From NCBI GenBank assembly GCA_963663215.1, contig OY760140.1, forward strand, positions 682,001-746,000: a DNA stretch of 64,000 nt, given 5' to 3'. This DNA comes from BJGV01 sp003230615 (GTDB lineage Bacteria; Pseudomonadota; Gammaproteobacteria; Burkholderiales; Nitrosomonadaceae). Both the position numbers and the translations under genes were made by a program. The notes beneath the pieces were generated by a model. It worked only from the letters and a program-made list of their open reading frames with translations. It had not been told where the DNA came from and searched no databases. This document shows positions 52,399 through 62,740 of the stretch, piece by piece; the first letter of the stretch is position 1; each line of letters opens with the position of its first letter.

Positions 52399-52701
52399 AT
52401 GAGACTAGTCGCTATTCTCCTAGTTCTGTTCCTATCTGGCTGTATGTCAATGCAGAACTTAAGGAAGTCCTGGGAAGGGGAGCCTATTGATAATGTTACT
52501 GCCTCATGGGGTACACCCGATTCAATAGTACCCAACCACTTTGATGGTGGAGCTACCTATACATGGACTACACTTATTACCGGTAAGTATGGTGTCCGTA
52601 CCTGTAAAAGAATCCTTGTCTCCAACTCATCAGGAATTATAGTTAAGGGGTCAAATAGCGGTTGTCCTTATTTTTATTTTGTCAGTAACGACAAAAAATA
52701 G
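52399..52701 (+). CDS. Small lipoprotein
   Basis: 100 residues; lipobox LSGC ends a short hydrophobic signal. The mature part is beta-rich: PIDNVTASWGTPDSIVPN, GGATYTWTTLITGKYGVRTCKRILV. The WGTPD element followed by a YTW strand resembles small outer-membrane-assembly-type lipoproteins. Two cysteines (RTCKRI, SGCPYF) could pair. Function unknown. Confidence 0.68.
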   Translation: MRLVAILLVLFLSGCMSMQNLRKSWEGEPIDNVTASWGTPDSIVPNHFDGGATYTWTTLITGKYGVRTCKRILVSNSSGIIVKGSNSGCPYFYFVSNDKK

Positions 52702-52736
52702 ATCAATTTGTTTTGTGAGGATTTCCCAGCCAGACC

Positions 52737-53111
52737 TTACGCCCTTGACAAGTCACCAATGGAGATAATGCCGATGATCTGATCGTTTTCCAGCACTGGT
52801 AAATGGCGTACATGGTTCTTGGTAACCAATTCCAAACAATGCTCGATGGTGTCATCTGGACTTACATGCACTACTTGATCGCTCATGATTTCTTTAACTA
52901 GTACATCTTGCAACGGCTTATCTAGCACTTTTGCTTTACCGGGATAATCTCTTTCAGAGATGATGCCGACCAATTTTCCAGCTTCCAGTACCGGTAGCGC
53001 GCCTATTTTTTTATCTGCCATCAATTGTATGGCCTCATGAGCAAATTTGTCCGGTTTGACACTTGAAACTTCGCGCACCTTGTCTTGCAGAAGCTGTCTT
53101 ACGGTATTCAT
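52737..53111 (-). CDS. CBS-domain pair protein (copy 3 of 3)
   Basis: 124 residues from MNTVRQLLQDKVREVS, with GGAGAATACTTT as ribosome site; the frame continues 40 codons upstream without support. Both CBS motifs are intact, almost identical to copy 2 (KKIGALPVLEAGKLVGIISE and HLPVLENDQIIGIISIGDLS). The 3' flank GTGAGGATTTCCC and the 5' flank (CATTCAATGAAATCATACC) recur around copies 1 or 2. No partner gene is near. Confidence 0.88.
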   Translation of the reverse strand: MNTVRQLLQDKVREVSSVKPDKFAHEAIQLMADKKIGALPVLEAGKLVGIISERDYPGKAKVLDKPLQDVLVKEIMSDQVVHVSPDDTIEHCLELVTKNHVRHLPVLENDQIIGIISIGDLSRA

Positions 53112-53605
53112 AAAGTATTCTCCAATCGTTAGTTTTAAACTTCTTAGTATCCATTTATCATTCAATGAAATCATACCATGACAGAGTGTCACTCGCCATT
53201 GGTGGAATATCTTTAAAATTGAGTAAGACAATCGGATGATGCAACGTCATAAAGAATATATGAATTAGTAACTAGTTGGTTTCAAAAAAGCTTTTAGTTA
53301 CGGCTAGCAGGTACATTAACTTCAGAGTATCTGGAATACAATCCTGGGAGCATAAAGTAACTGCTCCGCATCCAACGAAGAAAAACACTCAGCCTCGCAT
53401 GATTTGAACACAAATCTTTTGCATATTGGATCTACTTATCTAACAATGTCTATACATTTAGGGTAAAGCTTTTACATCCATTAATGGGTATAATTCTTTA
53501 CTCGATTAATAATAAAATAACTATGAATGAGCTAATTTTTACCTCTATCTATACCCTTGTTAGATTCCCAGTAGTTTCCCAAGTTTCAACTCAGAAAATA
53601 AAACT
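53112..53605. other. Intergenic region after CBS copy 3
   Basis: The first about 120 bases are the conserved CBS 5' flank. The remaining 370 bases are AT-rich with no repeat, gene or terminator that I can recognise. Confidence 0.4.
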
Positions 53606-54621
53606 ATGAGCAGCGGGCATTCACTCGTGGCCGGTGGCGGCGGATTCATCGGTTCACATCTAGTGAAGCAATTACTAGAAGAAGGAGAAACAGTCAAAGT
53701 ATTAGAATTACCAGACGTACAAATTCCTTCTGAGGTAGAGGTAGTGCGCGGCTCAATATGCGACGCAAGTACGGTGCACAAAGCTCTGAAGGGCGTGCAA
53801 CGCATGTACCATTTGGCGGCAAATCCTAATTTATGGGCCAATGATAAGAGCGAATTCCAGCGTGTAAACTTCGAAGGCACCCGCACAATTTTTGAGGAGG
53901 CAGCAAAACATGACCTGGAGAGAATAGTCTACACCTCTACTGAATCCATTATGACAGGTAGTACTAATATGAGCGTGTCGGTGAATTCAGAAGTACAACG
54001 TACGGTAGACGAGATGCCTGGTCCCTATTGCCGCCCAAATTCCTAGCAGAGCAAGTAGCCTTTAAAGCTGCACATGATGGCCTGCCGGTAGTAATCGTTG
54101 CTCCCACGTTGCCAATTGGGCCTGGGGATAATCGACTCACTCCACCCACGCGCATGATCTTCGATTTCATAAATGGCGAAAACCCTGCTTACTTTAATTG
54201 TGGTCTCAATTTAGTGGATGTACGCGATTTGGCACGTGGTCATATACTTGCAGCAAAGTACGGCCATCTTGGTGAACGCTATATTCTTGGGCATGATAAT
54301 CTATTTTTATCTGACCTTCTACATCGAATTGAGGAGATTACAGGGCTCTCTATGCCTAAGTTTCGTGTTCCCTATTGGGTCGCTTTAGCCGCAGGTTTTA
54401 TTTGCGAGCTTACGGCTGATTACATAACTCATCGTCCACTCAGAGTACCTATGAACGGTGTAAGACTAACTCGTCATCCCATGTTTTTTAACAGTGACAA
54501 AGCTGTGAAAAAACTGGGATTTTTGCAAACCCCAATAAAATATGCATTGATAGATGAGATTAGGTGGTTGATTAAAAAGGGTCTTGTTACACGTAAGCCA
54601 TTGTCCCGGAAACAATCCTAA
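53606..54621 (+). pseudogene. HpnA-like NAD-dependent epimerase/dehydrogenase, frameshifted
   Basis: Two frames make one extended short-chain dehydrogenase of about 338 residues. Part one has the nucleotide-binding GGGGFIGSHLV, an acidic residue after strand 2 (VLELPD), HLAANPNLW and VYTSTESIM. Part two starts at KFLAEQVAFKA, where YCRSK would give the catalytic Tyr-Lys pair; one missing base near 54040 breaks it. LVDVRDLARGHILAA and MNGVRLTRHPMFF resemble hopanoid-associated sugar epimerase HpnA. No other hopanoid gene is near. ACTATGAG start without strong Shine-Dalgarno. Confidence 0.72.
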
Positions 54622-54813
54622 GCAGAAAAGTCCTCTACCAATTTGGTTTTACTTTGCAGCGTAATCCCTTTCTAAATTTTAGCGATGCAAATTTTCTCGC
54701 ACACCACCTTGACAGGTCTTTTCACATAACAAATACGTGCGCTGTAGAGAATATACTGATTCATATGAAAGCAAAAGTAATCGAAGTCATGATAGAACAA
54801 TGGAGGACTCAAA

Positions 54814-55199
54814 ATGAGTGAGCATATTGAACGGCACGGATTATCAATCGGTATTGAACGTATTAATAATCATTTTTTCTAACGTTAAAAGCGATTGGCA
54901 AGCTTACCCACGAAGACTACCTTACCATCACGCCGATGCTTGAATCAGCCCTTGAAGGTGTCAAAACACCAAAAATCAAAGTCTTTTTCGATGCCTCCGA
55001 ACTAAAAGGTTGGGAGGTACGAGCGGCTTGGGATGATTTTAAGCTTGGTATGAAACACAGTAGAGAGTTCGAAAAAGTTGCCATACTAGGCAACAAACAA
55101 TGGCAAGAACTTGCGGCTAAGATTGGCTCATGGTTTATATCAGGAGAGTCAAAATATTTTGAGGATACAAAAGAAGCACTCAACTGGTTATATGACTAA
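54814..55199 (+). pseudogene. SpoIIAA/STAS-like protein, frameshifted in a T run
   Basis: GGAGGACTCAAA precedes the ATG. The first frame reads MSEHIERHGLSIGIERINNHF and stops after TTTTTT. One more T gives FFLTLKAIGKLTHEDYLTITPML, then VKTPKIKVFFDASELKGWEVRAAWDDFKLG to the end, the usual SpoIIAA-like (DUF3478) fold. Family proteins bind small hydrophobic molecules or act in stress response; the role is not fixed. The third homopolymer-linked break in this window. Confidence 0.75.
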
Positions 55200-55336
55200 T
55201 TGTCGCTGATATGAATATTTGCTGAAGTTATTGGCTAACTGAAAGCAGCTGTCTTGGGGTGATAGTGGTTATTCAGGATTCAGAGGTGTGGATTGGTATA
55301 CGTTACAAATACCGTATAACTAAAAAGGGGCTGTAA

Positions 55337-55618
55337 ATGGAATACGAATATGGTTTTCATATTGGCGAGGAAGAAGACAGCGGTGGCCGTATTGTTGTCG
55401 ATCACCCGATTCCCAATATTATAGTTGGACATCACCTAGTTCTTGACAACAGTATAGCAGAGGCTAAGCTAGGTATTAACCTTGAAATTGTAGGCGTAGA
55501 AACATACATCTTTGCACCTAATGATAAATTGGAACATGTAGTTACTGAGGTTCACACTTATGAGCGCGATCGAAATTTGTGCGGCATTCTCGCAAAGGGG
55601 GATAAGATATCCTATTAA
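55337..55618 (+). CDS. Hypothetical small soluble protein
   Basis: 93 residues, beta-rich, with GGGG-like ribosome site (AAGGGGCTGTAA). GGRIVVDHPIPNIIVGHHLVLDN and LEIVGVETYIFAPNDKLEHVV are the longest beta segments. No signal peptide, no recognised family. It lies alone after the STAS-like pseudogene. Confidence 0.5.
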   Translation: MEYEYGFHIGEEEDSGGRIVVDHPIPNIIVGHHLVLDNSIAEAKLGINLEIVGVETYIFAPNDKLEHVVTEVHTYERDRNLCGILAKGDKISY

Positions 55619-55747
55619 TTCATGTAATAAATAGATCGGTCAAGTGAACTACAGAAATAAAGGCAAGTTTTCCCTTTGGTAGAATCTGGCCTCAATACTA
55701 GAAGATAAGCCGATCATTTTTTGTTTAGCATAGGCATCTTAATCTCA

Positions 55748-56077
55748 CTATTGATAGTTTGCTTCATTTATTGCTTCAGTTATCTTTTTCCTAACCTTCT
55801 TAATTTCATTCTTTGCATTAGCGACATATTCCCGTATACAATCCCTGTACAACCGTAACTGGGAATTATAATTATCTACTTTGGAATTGTACTGATCTAC
55901 TTCCCACTGCTCACTGAAAGAGTTAGATTCTATTGGTTTTGAAGATGGCGGGGAACAAGTATGCGAGGGATACTCAGATATACTTGAGTTCGAACCACTG
56001 TTCACTATTGCAATTGCAGTAGAAGATACAAACATAAAAATCGGTACAAATACTAACCTAGTCATTAGTTTTCTCAT
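55748..56077 (-). CDS. Hypothetical exported protein with coiled-coil tail
   Basis: 109 residues, signal peptide 1-23 (ending TAIA). The mature part has a short cysteine/proline segment (HTCSPPSSKPIES), then EQWEVDQYNSKVDNYNSQLRLYRDCIREYV, a helix with repeating aromatic and asparagine positions, and a charged helical end. Proteins of this type are found as small periplasmic proteins of unknown role in many proteobacteria. AGGAGAATAAC is the ribosome binding site. Confidence 0.6.
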   Translation of the reverse strand: MRKLMTRLVFVPIFMFVSSTAIAIVNSGSNSSISEYPSHTCSPPSSKPIESNSFSEQWEVDQYNSKVDNYNSQLRLYRDCIREYVANAKNEIKKVRKKITEAINEANYQ

Positions 56078-56190
56078 TGTTATTCTCCTTACTCCTTTAA
56101 TCTAGCTCCACGTAGAGGTCAGATACAAATACTTCTATTCTACTTAGCTGGGTGTTACATTTGCTGCCTACGTAACTTATTTCACAAGCT

Positions 56191-57342
56191 ATGCCAGAAT
56201 CAAAAATATTGTTCCGTTTTGTAATTTTCACGTTGATTGTAGCTTTGCTGTCTTATGCAGTTTGGTTCGCAACTCGTCCTAAGCCTATAGAAGTTGAGCT
56301 TGCCACAATTATACGTGGCACTGTGGAATCAACAGTAGTGAATACTCGTGCTGGAACTGTCAAGGCATGCCGTCGCGCTAAGCTTGCGCCTGCTACAGGG
56401 GGTCAGATCATTAAGCTACAAGTGAAGGAAGGTGAGCGTGTAAAGCAGGGCCAGATGTTGCTAGAAATTTGGAATAGCGAACTTGCTGCCAAACTTGAAC
56501 TAGCACAGCAGCAAATGCTCACAGCCGAGAAACGTCGTCGCGAAGCTTGTATTGTTGCTGATAATGCACATCGTCAATCTAGGCGTATGCGGCAGCTTGT
56601 CGCCAAAAATTTTGTCAGCCAGGAACGTAGTGATGACGCAGATGCTAAAGCGCTTGCTCGTCAGGCTAGTTGTGATGCGTCGACAACGGATGTAAAACGA
56701 GCTCAGGCACAAATTCAGGTAGTACAATCTGGATTGGAACGTACAGTTCTGACCGCGCCATTTGCCGGAATAGTTGCTCGTATCACAGGTGAAATCGGTG
56801 AATACGCGACACCCTCACCTCCAGGTATCGCTACACCACCTGTTGTTGACCTGATTGACGATACTTGTCTCTATGTTAGTGCTCCGATGGATGAAATAGA
56901 TGCGCCTAAATTAAAAACTGGACAATTTACACGCATCACATTAGATGCTCTTCCTGATCAGGTTTTCACTGGAAAGATTCGACGAATTGCCCCCTATGTT
57001 ACCGAGGTAGAAAAACAGGCGCGCACGGTAGATGTCGAAGTGGACTTCGATGAACCGCCAAATCTCCTGTTGTTAGTTGGTTACAGCGCAGATGTCGAAG
57101 CTGTTATTGATAGGCACGATGACGTATTACGCATACCAGCGCAGGCAATCCGGCAAAAAAATAAAGTACTAGTTCTGGGTGCGGACAGTAAATTAGAAGA
57201 ACGTAGTGTGGAAACTGGCCTTACCAACTGGGCATTTACTGAGGTTATCAACGGCTTGGAGGCAGGAGACCAAGTATTTTTGACGTCTGATCAGGATGAT
57301 GTGAAAGCTGGTACACAAGTAAAACACAAAGTTTCCCAATGA
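56191..57342 (+). CDS. MacA-like periplasmic adaptor (HlyD/RND family)
   Basis: 383 residues. One N-terminal helix (residues 7-26), then the lipoyl-like halves (AGTVKACRRAKLAPATGGQI and VLTAPFAGIVARITGEIGEY), a coiled-coil hairpin between them (about residues 100-175) and beta-barrel strands ending in RIPAQAIRQKNKVLVLG. MacA-type adaptors link an FtsX-type permease to an outer-membrane channel. It overlaps the ATPase gene by four bases. No TolC gene is present here. Confidence 0.86.
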   Translation: MPESKILFRFVIFTLIVALLSYAVWFATRPKPIEVELATIIRGTVESTVVNTRAGTVKACRRAKLAPATGGQIIKLQVKEGERVKQGQMLLEIWNSELAAKLELAQQQMLTAEKRRREACIVADNAHRQSRRMRQLVAKNFVSQERSDDADAKALARQASCDASTTDVKRAQAQIQVVQSGLERTVLTAPFAGIVARITGEIGEYATPSPPGIATPPVVDLIDDTCLYVSAPMDEIDAPKLKTGQFTRITLDALPDQVFTGKIRRIAPYVTEVEKQARTVDVEVDFDEPPNLLLLVGYSADVEAVIDRHDDVLRIPAQAIRQKNKVLVLGADSKLEERSVETGLTNWAFTEVINGLEAGDQVFLTSDQDDVKAGTQVKHKVSQ

Positions 57343-58022
57343 TCTATCTTTCTAGTATTACACGTATTTTCCAGATGGGAGATCAAGAGGTGCGTGCGTT
57401 AAATGGAATCAATTTAAAAATTGCATCGGGGGAATATGTTTCCATTATGGGGCCATCTGGATCAGGTAAATCTACTTTGATGAATATAATTGGATTGCTA
57501 GATCGAGCCGACATTGGACGCTATGAGCTGGATGGTAATGATGTTACCAGTCTCTCTGAAATCGAGCAAGCGCGCGTGCGTAGAGAAAAAATCGGATTTG
57601 TATTTCAATCGTTTCATCTTGTGCCACGTTTGACAGCAGCTGAGAACATCGAGTTGCCATTAATGCTTGATGGTGTTTTGCCTGCCAGGCGGAAATTGCG
57701 CGTTAAGGAAGCATTGCTTGAGTTCAATCTAAGCGACCGCGCCCAGCACCGCCCTGCAGAAATGTCAGGTGGACAGCAACAACGTACTGCCATTGCGCGT
57801 GCTACCATTCTGCGGCCAACTATAATCCTGGCAGATGAGCCAACCGGTAATATAGATCACCGTAATGGTGCCGAAGTTATTGCGCTGCTGGAAGGGTTGC
57901 ACCATACGGGAACCACTCTCATCATTGTTACTCACGATCAAGAATTGGGAGCGCGGGCGAATCGCCATATTGCTATGCGTGATGGCGAGATTATGTCAGA
58001 TGGTAAGTCAGTACTCAAATGA
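57339..58022 (+). CDS. MacB-type ABC ATPase
   Basis: 227 residues with Walker A GPSGSGKST, Q-loop FVFQSFHLVP, signature MSGGQQQRTAIARA, Walker B IILADEPTGNID and H-loop VTHDQELGARAN. It corresponds to the ATPase half of MacB, here encoded separately. Overlaps the adaptor and the first permease by four bases each (ATGA), so the four exporter genes form one translationally coupled operon. Confidence 0.93.
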   Translation: MIYLSSITRIFQMGDQEVRALNGINLKIASGEYVSIMGPSGSGKSTLMNIIGLLDRADIGRYELDGNDVTSLSEIEQARVRREKIGFVFQSFHLVPRLTAAENIELPLMLDGVLPARRKLRVKEALLEFNLSDRAQHRPAEMSGGQQQRTAIARATILRPTIILADEPTGNIDHRNGAEVIALLEGLHHTGTTLIIVTHDQELGARANRHIAMRDGEIMSDGKSVLK

Positions 58023-59221
58023 GATTGCGCGATACACTGTATCTTTCACTTAAAGCTGTTGCAAGTTACAGAACTCGTTCGCTGCTCATCGTTCTAGCAA
58101 TGGCATTAGGCGTAGCGGCTGTAATAATACTGACAGCACTGGGTGATGGCGCCCGACGCTATGTAACCAACCAGTTTTCATCGATCGGCACGAACCTGAT
58201 AGTGGTTATACCAGGTAGAGCTGAGACTGCAGGCGGATTTCCAGGTGCTGCAGTAGGGCAAACTCCACGCGACCTAACGCTGGAAGATGCTAATGCACTT
58301 GCCCATCTCCCGCAAGTTAGGCGCTACGCACCACTTAATATAGGTGTTGCTGAGCTCGCTGCAGCCAGCCGTTTGCGCGAGGTTACTGTACTTGGCAGTA
58401 CTGCAGAATTATTGCCCGTGCGCCATATGGAACTTGCACAAGGTGGATTCCTTACTCGCGGATCAGTACGTAGCGCACAAATCCTTTTGGGCGCAAAACT
58501 TGCTCGGGAATTTTTCCCACAAGGTAATGTTATTGGCCAGCGCGTGAGGCTTGGCGATCGACGCTTTCTAGTATCAGGTGTGCTCAAATTTCAAGGTGAA
58601 TCTATGGGTTTCAATACCGATGAAATCGTTATAATCCCAATTAATTATGCCCAAGCGTTATTCAATACTTCATCTTTGTTTCGTATTCTAGTTGAGGCCA
58701 GAAGCCGTAGCGACATTGTATTTGCCAAGGAGGCAATATTAGATATCCTGAAACAGCGCCATGATGGTGAAGAAGATATTACCGTTATCACGCAAGATGC
58801 TGTACTGGCCACATTCGACCGTATTCTACGTGCATTGACACTAGGTGTAGCGGGAATTGCTGCTATTAGTTTGGCCGTGGCGGGTATTTTAGTGATGAAC
58901 GTGATGCTTGTGGCGGTAAGTCAGCGTACATCTGAAATTGGATTACTAAAAGCTATTGGTTCACCCTCATCAGATATTCACCATTTGTTTCTTGCCGAAG
59001 CACTGTGGTTATCGTTTACTGGAGGTATTCTTGGCTTTTTTCTAGGACAGTTTGGGAGTTTTCTAATTCGCCTTGCTTATCCCCAGCTTCCCGCATGGCC
59101 TCCTACCTTGGCTAGTATTGCGGGAGTTACTATTGCATTCGTGACAGGTATTCTAGCTAGCCTTCTACCTGCCGCACGCGCCGCTCGGCTTAATCCTGTG
59201 CAGGCTCTTAATGCAAAATGA
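58019..59221 (+). CDS. FtsX-type permease 1 of the MacAB-like exporter
   Basis: 400 residues: one helix near the N-terminus (LLIVLAMALGVAAVIILTALG), a large periplasmic MacB-like domain, then three helices (from about residue 280: AGIAAISLAVAGILVMNVMLV) ending LLPAARAARLNPVQALNAK, the standard FtsX C-terminus. ISEIGLLKAIGSP-type coupling motif is present as SEIGLLKAIGS. With permease 2 it probably forms a heterodimer. Confidence 0.9.
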   Translation: MRLRDTLYLSLKAVASYRTRSLLIVLAMALGVAAVIILTALGDGARRYVTNQFSSIGTNLIVVIPGRAETAGGFPGAAVGQTPRDLTLEDANALAHLPQVRRYAPLNIGVAELAAASRLREVTVLGSTAELLPVRHMELAQGGFLTRGSVRSAQILLGAKLAREFFPQGNVIGQRVRLGDRRFLVSGVLKFQGESMGFNTDEIVIIPINYAQALFNTSSLFRILVEARSRSDIVFAKEAILDILKQRHDGEEDITVITQDAVLATFDRILRALTLGVAGIAAISLAVAGILVMNVMLVAVSQRTSEIGLLKAIGSPSSDIHHLFLAEALWLSFTGGILGFFLGQFGSFLIRLAYPQLPAWPPTLASIAGVTIAFVTGILASLLPAARAARLNPVQALNAK

Positions 59222-60417
59222 ACATTGTTGACACAGTTCATTTTGCTCTACGTTCACTCACTACGCATCGTTTACGTACTATTTTATCTGGCTCGGGAAT
59301 CGGGATAGGGATTGCCGCAGTAATTTTGCTGACTTCTATCGGCGAAGGAATCCATCAATTTGTACTGTCCGAATTCACCCAGTTTGGTACCAATATTATC
59401 AATATAACACCTGGAAAAGTCAGCACTCATGGCGCATCACTAGGTGCTATTAGCAGTGCACGGCTACTTACCATAGAGGATGAGCTGGCGCTGAAAGAAT
59501 CTCGTTACGCCCAATATACTAATTCCAGTGTAATGGGTAATGCGGAAATCCGTGCTCTTGGACGCAGCCGCCGCGTTACCGTCTATGGTGAAGGGCCCGA
59601 TTTTTCCCAAGTATTCAACATGAAGGTGGAGATTGGACAATTTCTACCTGCAGACGATCCACGGAGTCCTCGCGCCTACGCCGTGTTGGGATCAAAGGCT
59701 CGCACCGAATTGTTTGGAAATGCCAACCCGTTGGGAGCTAGCTTGCAGGTTGGTATGTCGCGCTTCCGGGTGATCGGTGTCATGGAATCTAAAGGACAAA
59801 TACTCGGTTTAGATCTTGATGACACTGTCTTTATTCCTACTTCCCGTGCGCTGGAAATTTTTAACCGTGAAGGCGTAATGGAAATTCATATCGCTTATCA
59901 GCCTGGCGTACCCCTACAGGCTGTAGTCGATGATGCTCACCGTATTCTTATTGCCAGGCATGGACGAGAGGATTTTACCGTCACACCACAACAGAAAATG
60001 CTGGATACGTTAACCACTGTGCTAGATGTGTTGACCTTTGCAGTAACCGCCTTAGGTGGAATTTCACTACTAGTTGGCGCTGTAGGCATGGTCACGTTGA
60101 TGCATATCGCTGTCGCCGAACGTGTCGCTGAGATTGGCCTACTAACAGCCCTAGGTGCTACGCGGGCTCGTATCCTCATAATATTTCTAATGGAATCCAC
60201 CGTACTGTCTGCACTCGGTGGATTGGGAGGATTAACTATAGGTACCGCTATTGCCTGGCTGTTAAAAATATTGGTGAGTGATCTTCCAGTCAAAACCGAA
60301 TGGGATTATATTTTAGTTGCGTTTGGTTTGTCGGTGATGATAGGTCTAGCTGCTGGTGTCATACCAGCCATGCGCGCGGCTCGAATGAATCCTGTCGATG
60401 CTTTACGAACAGAATAA
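59218..60417 (+). CDS. FtsX-type permease 2 of the MacAB-like exporter
   Basis: 399 residues with the same plan as permease 1: N-terminal helix (LSGSGIGIGIAAVILLTSI), periplasmic domain (ITPGKVSTHGASLGAISS), and three C-terminal helices ending VIPAMRAARMNPVDALRTE. AEIGLLTALGATRARIL is the coupling motif. Identity to permease 1 is moderate, suggesting an old duplication. Its start overlaps permease 1 by four bases; the nnrS gene follows 48 bases after its stop. Confidence 0.9.
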   Translation: MNIVDTVHFALRSLTTHRLRTILSGSGIGIGIAAVILLTSIGEGIHQFVLSEFTQFGTNIINITPGKVSTHGASLGAISSARLLTIEDELALKESRYAQYTNSSVMGNAEIRALGRSRRVTVYGEGPDFSQVFNMKVEIGQFLPADDPRSPRAYAVLGSKARTELFGNANPLGASLQVGMSRFRVIGVMESKGQILGLDLDDTVFIPTSRALEIFNREGVMEIHIAYQPGVPLQAVVDDAHRILIARHGREDFTVTPQQKMLDTLTTVLDVLTFAVTALGGISLLVGAVGMVTLMHIAVAERVAEIGLLTALGATRARILIIFLMESTVLSALGGLGGLTIGTAIAWLLKILVSDLPVKTEWDYILVAFGLSVMIGLAAGVIPAMRAARMNPVDALRTE

Positions 60418-60465
60418 TAGAGTTAATTCTAATCTCAAAAAAATGAATTGTTAACTGAACCATAC

Positions 60466-61668
60466 ATGAATAAACAACCGTTACCTACTCGATCACAACA
60501 ACCCAAGTTTCCCCCTGCTACTGCCAGTTTTGCACTATGGGATTTAGGCTTTCGTCCATTTTATCTTTTGGCAGGTCTTTATAGCATCTTTAGCGTGTTA
60601 TTTTGGGCAGCACAATTCTCAGGTTATTTTTCTATTACGTATTTGCAGGGATCGGTATGGCACAGCCATGAAATGCTGTTTGGATACATGACTGCGGTTA
60701 TCGCAGGTTTTCTGCTGACTGCAGTGCGTACATGGACGCAGGAGCCAACACCGAGTGGTGTACCGTTGATGATGTTGGCAGCGCTTTGGGTCTGTGGCAG
60801 GGTTCTTGTGTTGACTCCTTTTACCATGGTAGCAGCATTAGTTAACATGGCTTTTCCTGTGGCTGTTGCTTTTGCAATTGGTGTTCCGTTATTGCGATCG
60901 CGCAACGTCCGTAACTATTTTTTTGTGGGGTTGTTGATCCTGATGGGTATGTTGATCCTCGCGACGCACCTGGCGTTACAAGGGCGCTTCGATTTGCCAG
61001 CGGACTTATTTTTACGGCTAGCGCTCGATGTGGTGCTATTTATCATGATTGTTATGGGTGGTCGTGTGATCCCTATGTTTACTAATAATGGTATACCCGG
61101 TGTCAACGCAACTCGGCACGCACTAGTGGAAAGATTAGCACTTGGTTCTGTTATATTGTTGTTTGTAGCGGATCTGTTGCAATTTCCTCAGATCGTCATT
61201 GCCATAATTGGCTTGATCAGCGCTCTTGTGCATGGTACGCGTTTGTATCTTTGGAAGCCATGGCGCACCCTTGCTACACCGTTGGTATGGATATTGCATA
61301 TATCTTATGCATGGATAGTTGTTCATTTTTTGTTGCGTGCCCTGTCTGCACAAGAATTGCTGATCGGATCTTATACCACTCATGCACTCACTGTAGGCGC
61401 AATTGGCGGATTAACTCTAGGTATGATGATTCGGACAGCACGGGGTCATACTGGGCGCCCTCTGGTAGCAGATCGCTTTGAAGTCACTATATTTCTATTG
61501 ATACAATTCGCGGCAATTCTTCGCGTCTTTGGTGGGATCGTCTCGAATGCACTGTATATGACTAGCATTCAAATATCTGCGCTGTTTTGGGCTGCGGCAT
61601 TTAGTCTTTACGTGTTACGGTATTGGCCAGTACTGACACGTCCCAGGCTAGATGGTAAGCCTATATAA
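60466..61668 (+). CDS. nnrS: NnrS-type heme-copper membrane protein
   Basis: 400 residues, twelve helices. LWDLGFRPFYLLAGLYSIFSV, GSVWHSHEMLFGYMTAVIAGFLLTAVRTWT (with conserved histidines of the family) and VMGGRVIPMFTNNGIPG are NnrS landmarks. The protein helps cells cope with nitric oxide and nitrosative stress. It follows the exporter operon in the same direction, a neighbourhood that may link the exporter to the same stress, though this is inference. The ATG at 60466 is taken rather than an upstream in-frame TTG. Confidence 0.92.
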   Translation: MNKQPLPTRSQQPKFPPATASFALWDLGFRPFYLLAGLYSIFSVLFWAAQFSGYFSITYLQGSVWHSHEMLFGYMTAVIAGFLLTAVRTWTQEPTPSGVPLMMLAALWVCGRVLVLTPFTMVAALVNMAFPVAVAFAIGVPLLRSRNVRNYFFVGLLILMGMLILATHLALQGRFDLPADLFLRLALDVVLFIMIVMGGRVIPMFTNNGIPGVNATRHALVERLALGSVILLFVADLLQFPQIVIAIIGLISALVHGTRLYLWKPWRTLATPLVWILHISYAWIVVHFLLRALSAQELLIGSYTTHALTVGAIGGLTLGMMIRTARGHTGRPLVADRFEVTIFLLIQFAAILRVFGGIVSNALYMTSIQISALFWAAAFSLYVLRYWPVLTRPRLDGKPI

Positions 61669-62740
61669 AGTATTACCTAATATATCGTAAGAATATGGGT
61701 CAAGAAATTACAAATACTTCTTTTTCTAAGAAAGATTTCAGAATATTTAGTTCTTGTCTCAAACAAGAAACAAAAATATTAAATGAATGGTTTGAACAAG
61801 GTGTTTTATCTAATGATGGGCTTGTTGGTGGATTCGAAATCGAAAGCTGGATATTGGATCGAGCACTTAGACCTGCACCCGTTAATAAAGAGTTCTTAGA
61901 ACATTTTAATAGTTCACTAGCCTCGCCGGAGTTAGCGAGTTTTAGTCTCGAATTTAATAATTTACCTCGAGATTTAATAAACGCTGTCTTTTCAGACTTC
62001 CATACAGAATTAGAAAACACATGGAAGCAGGCTCAAGATGTAGCTAAAAATCTCAGCATACCATCAACATTATTGTTAATTGGCACGCTTCCAACATTTC
62101 AGCTTTCATCTCTAAGCAAAGACACAATGTCAGATATGAATCGATACCGTGCGCTGAATGAGCAGATTATGGCAAGACGCAAAGAGAAGTTTTTGCATTT
62201 ATATATTCAAGGAAATGAACTTCTAGAGCTTGATAGTGGCAATGTAATGCTCGAAGCAACTACAGCTTCATTCCAGATTCACACCCAAGTTCCTGCACAA
62301 GAGGCACACCACTATTATAATGCTGCGCTAATGATAACAGCACCTTTAGTGGTTATAGCAGCAAACTCGCCATATATATTTGGGAAAAATTTATGGAATG
62401 AAACAAGAATTCCATTATTTGAACAATCTATTGATACAGCTAATCCTGCTGCGCCTATAAAACGAGTAAGTTTTGGTAGTGGATATATAAAAGAATCGAT
62501 TTTAGAATGTTTTGAAGAAAACCTTAAAGATTTTTATATTTTACTGCCCATAATCGAAAAAGATGATGGCACGCTTTCACATTTACGATTACACAATGGC
62601 ACAATTTGGCGTTGGAATCGCCCCTTGCTAGGTTTTAATGAACAAGGCCAGCCACACATAAGAATTGAACATTGAAGTGGCCCCCTTCAACTGGACAACC
62701 TGAGATTAGTTTAAGCTCTAACATGGTTGTTTAATCAAGC

